The notes under the pieces: model-generated
Database searches by the model: none
What the model saw: the letters and a program-made list of their open reading frames with translations, nothing else
What the model was told of the DNA's origin: nothing
Shown: positions 33,201 through 36,907 of the stretch, piece by piece
Numbering within the stretch: position 1 is the first letter of the stretch
Layout of the letters: every line of letters begins with the position of its first letter
Program-made: the position numbers and the translations under genes
Source of the DNA: Acidobacteriaceae bacterium
GTDB taxonomy: Bacteria > Acidobacteriota > Terriglobia > Terriglobales > Acidobacteriaceae
DNA: 36,907 bases
Assembly: GCA_025361625.1 (NCBI GenBank)
Contig: JANYKL010000046.1
Coordinates: 1-36,907, forward strand
Direction of reading: 5' to 3'

Positions 33201-36200
33201 ATGCCAGAGTGGCAAGTGAGATGGGTAGTTCGAAGCGCGGCGTTCGTTACTTTGGCTGTTCTTTTCCTTTCCTTAATTTCCGCCGGCCAAGTTAGCGCCG
33301 CCCGACTTTCCGGGACGATCACCGACGCTTCCGGTGCAGCGATCGAAGCGGCAAACGTTGAAATTACGAACCTTGAAACCAACGTGGCCCGCGAAGTTAC
33401 CACCAACGCCACCGGTCTTTACAACGCCCCAAGCATCCCCGCCGGAACTTATGCAATCAAAATTTCGGCAGCCGGGTTCGCCACCGAGATCAACAAAAAC
33501 GTGACTCTCAACGTCGGAGCGGAACTTGTTCTCAATGCCAGTTTGAAAGTTGGTGGCGTAAATGACAGAGTCGAGGTGACTGACGCCCCGCCCAATGTCG
33601 ACCTGACCTCATCGGCCCTCAGTGGCGTGGTTGAAGGCAAGGGTGTTCGGGATCTCCCATTGAATGGACGTTCTTGGACCGACCTCGCGTCATTGACCCC
33701 TGGAGTCAACGTAATTCAGACGCAACCTCCGATCACGGCAAGTGATCGTCCGAAGCGCGGACTGGGGGGCCAGCTCAGCATTTCCGGGGGTCGACCGCAG
33801 CAAAATAGCTATCTTCTTGATGGCATCAACATCAACGATTACTCGAACGCCGGGCCGGGCAGCGTTTTGGGTGGCAATCTTGGAGTCGACGCCATTCAGG
33901 AATTCCAGGTGATCACGACCAATCCCATGGCGCAGTTCGGGCGCACGTCCGGCGGCGTGATTAGCGCCGTCACCCGCTCCGGCACGAACGAATTGCATGG
34001 AAGCCTCTACGAATTTGTGCGCAATAGTGCCCTAGACGCGAAAGGTTTTTTTGAAAGCAGCGCGAAACTACCTTTTTCTCGAAATCAATTCGGCGGGACA
34101 TTGGGCGGCCCTATACGTAGGAACAAGACATTTATATTCGGAGATTATGAAGGCGTTCGGCAAAACCTATCACAAGTAGCGCTGTCGGCGGTCCCCACCG
34201 CCAACGCGAGAGCAGGTATTTTTGTCGATCCTACGCAAAACGTAACACCAGACCCTGCGATTGCGCGCTTCATTAACGCCTTTTACCCACTTCCCACGCA
34301 GGATATTGCCGGGGACACGGGAAACTATGCTTTTTCGAGTAACCAGATCTCAAGCGAAGATTACTTTACGGTCAAGGTCGATCAGAATTTTACGAACAAA
34401 GATTCGATGGCCGCTAGCTACATGTATGACAATAGCCCAGTCTCTCAGAACGACGAACTCGACACTAAAATCATCTTGAGCAAGACTCGTAGGCAAACAG
34501 TTTCGATCCTCGAGACTCATTTGTTTTCCTCTTCAACTCTGAACGCACTTCATATCGGTTTCAACCGCGATAATGCTGGGTCGCCCTATTCTTCCACCGC
34601 GATCAATAAGGCTGCGGCTGATCCCTCTTACGGATTTGTGCCGGGTTTTGATGCGGGTCAAATTCAGGCGCCCGGCTTGGTCACGTTCTCCGGTGGATTG
34701 ACTTCAGCGAATCCTCTGCTCTTCCGCTGGAATTCATACCAGGCCTACGACGATGTTTCCCGTACCGTCGGCAGAAATACTTTCGAATTCGGCGCGAATA
34801 TAGAAGTGATCCGTGATAATCAGTTCTCGGCGGACACTCCTGGCGGCTTTTTCCAGTTCAACACGCTTCCGGATTTCATTGCGAACCGCCCTTTGAACCT
34901 ACTGGCCACGATCCCCGGCACAATCACGCCGCGGCACTTGCGGCAACGTATTTATGGGGCCTATTTCCAGGACGACCTACGATTAAAGCCGAATCTCACA
35001 ATCAATCTCGCAGTTCGCTATGAGGGAGCTACAATTCCTTCTGAAACCAATGGCAAGCTTTCCAACTTGCGAGTGCTGGCGGGTGACACCCCATCTCTGG
35101 GTAACCCCTACCTCGCGAATCCTACCCATCGCAATTTTGAGCCAAGGGTCGGCTTCGCCTGGGATCCCTTCAAAAGTGGCAGGACGTCAGTCCGTGGCGG
35201 CTTTGGCGTCTATGACATTTTGCCGTTAATTGTCGAAATGGGAAGTGGCGTCGACGCTTCCTATCCCTTTGCGCAGAACGTTTCGGGGAATAATTCGCCG
35301 CCAGCCGGGACCATTTATCCCTACCCCTTTACCTATCCGACCGGCGCGTTTCAGGATATTGCGAATCTGCCGAGCGATCATCGGGTCTATGTGATCCGAT
35401 TCAATCCGCCGCGCAATTACGTCATGCAATGGAACTTAAACGTCCAGCGCGAGATCATGCACAATACGACTGCGATGATCGCTTACGTAGGCTCCCGTGG
35501 CGTTCACATGTGGTATCAGACAGACGACGCAAACATTGTCCTTCCGGTGCAACATACGGCAGCGGGATATTTCTGGCCGACTCCGATCGGCAGCGGTACG
35601 GTTGTCGATCCGCTAGTCGGCCGCGTCCTCCAGGCAAATTGGAGCTCCGACGCCTACTTCCACGGCCTGGAGGCTCAGTTGAATCAGCGGCTGTCGCATG
35701 GACTGCAAGGCCAAGTTTCCTATACCTGGTCCAGATGTATCGATACCAGCTCCGGATCAGCCGCTTCTGATCAATACAGAAACTCACTTGCGGCTACGCT
35801 TTATATTGATCCGCGAACCCATCGCGGTCCTTGCGACACGAACATCACAAACAATCTCTCCCTTAACGCGGTCTGGGATATCCCGAACGTTCGCCGTTTC
35901 CACGGAGCTGCAGGCTGGGTGACGAACGGCTGGCAAATCTCGGGAGTCTTCCACGCCAGCAGCGGCCAGCCTTTCAGTGTTGCAATCGCTGGTGATCCCC
36001 TAGGTCTTAACAGCGTGGTGCCCTTTGACTTTCCGGATCGTTTGAAGGGTCCAGGTTGTGGTACGTTGGTAAATCCTGGCAACATTCAAAACTACATCAA
36101 GTTGCAATGCTTTGCCTTCCCCAGCCCACAGAATAGGATGGGCAACGCCAACCGCAATGAGCTGATTGGCCCTGGGCTGCTTGACACCGACCTTTCCATT

Positions 36201-36416
36201 TACAAAAACGTGCCGCTGAAGCATTTTTCGGAGACCGCAAATCTGCAATTCCGGGCGCAGATTTACAACATCTTCAATCATCCCAATTTTCTACCTCCGA
36301 ATGACAACAACACCGTTTTCGATGGCACCGGAACGCCGGTTCAAAATGCCGGGCTAATTACTCAGAACAGCGTTCCGTCGAGGCAAATCGAGCTCGCGGT
36401 GAAGTTCACGTTTTAA
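33201..36416 (+). CDS. TonB-dependent receptor, Oar-like, with N-terminal carboxypeptidase-regulatory-like domain
   Basis: Outer-membrane active-transport channel of 1071 residues. ATG 33201 is chosen because a promoter and GGGGG lie just upstream and a signal peptide follows (SAAFVTLAVLFLSLISAGQV). Next is a CarboxypepD_reg-like Ig domain (LSGTITDASGAAIEAANVEI), then the plug (VRDLPLNGRSWTDLASLTPG; LLDGININDYSNAGPGSVLG; AVTRSGTNELHGSLYEFVRN), then a long beta-barrel ending in VKFTF with the terminal aromatic residue used for barrel assembly. This domain order and the LPLNGR motif are typical of Acidobacteriota Oar-like receptors, thought to import complex carbohydrates or peptides. No TonB box is obvious. 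Substrate cannot be told; nearby are a Tat-exported hydrolase (divergent) and, further off, carbohydrate-binding proteins. Confidence 0.95.
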   Translation: MPEWQVRWVVRSAAFVTLAVLFLSLISAGQVSAARLSGTITDASGAAIEAANVEITNLETNVAREVTTNATGLYNAPSIPAGTYAIKISAAGFATEINKNVTLNVGAELVLNASLKVGGVNDRVEVTDAPPNVDLTSSALSGVVEGKGVRDLPLNGRSWTDLASLTPGVNVIQTQPPITASDRPKRGLGGQLSISGGRPQQNSYLLDGININDYSNAGPGSVLGGNLGVDAIQEFQVITTNPMAQFGRTSGGVISAVTRSGTNELHGSLYEFVRNSALDAKGFFESSAKLPFSRNQFGGTLGGPIRRNKTFIFGDYEGVRQNLSQVALSAVPTANARAGIFVDPTQNVTPDPAIARFINAFYPLPTQDIAGDTGNYAFSSNQISSEDYFTVKVDQNFTNKDSMAASYMYDNSPVSQNDELDTKIILSKTRRQTVSILETHLFSSSTLNALHIGFNRDNAGSPYSSTAINKAAADPSYGFVPGFDAGQIQAPGLVTFSGGLTSANPLLFRWNSYQAYDDVSRTVGRNTFEFGANIEVIRDNQFSADTPGGFFQFNTLPDFIANRPLNLLATIPGTITPRHLRQRIYGAYFQDDLRLKPNLTINLAVRYEGATIPSETNGKLSNLRVLAGDTPSLGNPYLANPTHRNFEPRVGFAWDPFKSGRTSVRGGFGVYDILPLIVEMGSGVDASYPFAQNVSGNNSPPAGTIYPYPFTYPTGAFQDIANLPSDHRVYVIRFNPPRNYVMQWNLNVQREIMHNTTAMIAYVGSRGVHMWYQTDDANIVLPVQHTAAGYFWPTPIGSGTVVDPLVGRVLQANWSSDAYFHGLEAQLNQRLSHGLQGQVSYTWSRCIDTSSGSAASDQYRNSLAATLYIDPRTHRGPCDTNITNNLSLNAVWDIPNVRRFHGAAGWVTNGWQISGVFHASSGQPFSVAIAGDPLGLNSVVPFDFPDRLKGPGCGTLVNPGNIQNYIKLQCFAFPSPQNRMGNANRNELIGPGLLDTDLSIYKNVPLKHFSETANLQFRAQIYNIFNHPNFLPPNDNNTVFDGTGTPVQNAGLITQNSVPSRQIELAVKFTF

Positions 36417-36907
36417 TCCACTTTGGAGCGGTTAGATTTTGGACCTGAAAGTGGTAAGCACAGCGACATCCCGAATACCAAACGCCAAGCTGTTGAGCGC
36501 AACAGTGCCAAGCCATGGTTAGCTCGTAATCTATGCTCAATTTCACGTCGTTGACGCCCGTCCAAACTTCATGAAGCTGGCCCCGTTCTTGAGCATCACG
36601 GGACCGGAAAATGTTATGCCGGGCGTGATCCATTCCGGCCAACATAAAAAATCACGCAGCGTGTGATCCCTTCCGGGCCGGCATTCACGCGCCAAATCAG
36701 TCCTTCGGTTCGCAGAAATGCTTGCTTGATTTTTAGGTCAAGATTAATTGCAACGTGTGGGCTTGCCTAAACCCCTACACCGGGTGTACACGGACATTCG
36801 CCTTAAGCCGAAATAGCGCAACGGAGCGTGCAAAAGTCCTGCCAAAGTTTGAAACGCGCATTAGTCCCATGAAACTTTCCCTTCACGCGATCGAATCAGA
36901 TTACTTT
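36417..36907. other. Gene-free right end
   Basis: No supported gene. It holds a perfect 13-base palindrome TACACC-G-GGTGTA (36776-36788), operator-like in form, and an ATCACGC/GTGTGAT imperfect hairpin near 36651-36666. An open minus frame (36406-36645) has no coding-like features. The region probably contains the 5' flank of the next gene beyond the window. Confidence 0.35.

Overview
The window reads like a chromosomal segment of an Acidobacteriota bacterium, probably class Terriglobia. The clues are an Oar-type TonB-dependent receptor with an N-terminal carboxypeptidase-regulatory-like domain and a terminal Phe, several secreted proteins built from ASPM/SPD-2/Hydin-like repeats plus a fibronectin type III domain, lactonase-type beta-propellers, and a long TPR tail of the kind often fused to Ser/Thr kinases in this phylum. 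This placement is inference from protein style; no rRNA or other marker gene is present.

Positions 1-7.5 kb are orderly. A TPR protein enters from the left edge. It is followed by a ROK/polyphosphate-glucokinase-like kinase and glucose-6-phosphate dehydrogenase, a likely two-gene unit feeding glucose into the oxidative pentose phosphate pathway. Converging on them from the minus strand is a zinc/manganese uptake cluster: a small Cys/His-rich secreted or membrane protein, an outer-membrane porin-like protein, the solute-binding protein and the ABC permease. No ATPase gene lies next to them.

Positions 7.6-21 kb hold secreted proteins. There is an IS3-type transposase remnant, a serine hydrolase split by a frameshift, an intact second serine hydrolase, a large modular protein (PQQ-like propeller, lectin-like and carbohydrate-binding modules), a phosphoesterase with a short C-terminus, and three related ASPM-repeat/FN3 proteins. 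A new 47-residue membrane-protein ORF lies at 15.3 kb.

Positions 21-33 kb are sparse and look like a decaying accessory region. Several genes are broken, including a winged-helix protein split at a T-run and a gene whose coding signal moves between frames. There are gene remnants, a 44-bp palindrome at 26.9 kb, an orphan terminator at 21.3 kb, and a second, truncated copy of the 15.2-kb repeat abutting a beta-propeller gene that has lost its N-terminus. Two intact beta-propeller genes and a Tat-exported alpha/beta hydrolase lie in or beside this stretch. The window closes with the TonB receptor, preceded by a good sigma70-like promoter. No rRNA, tRNA or CRISPR array was seen.
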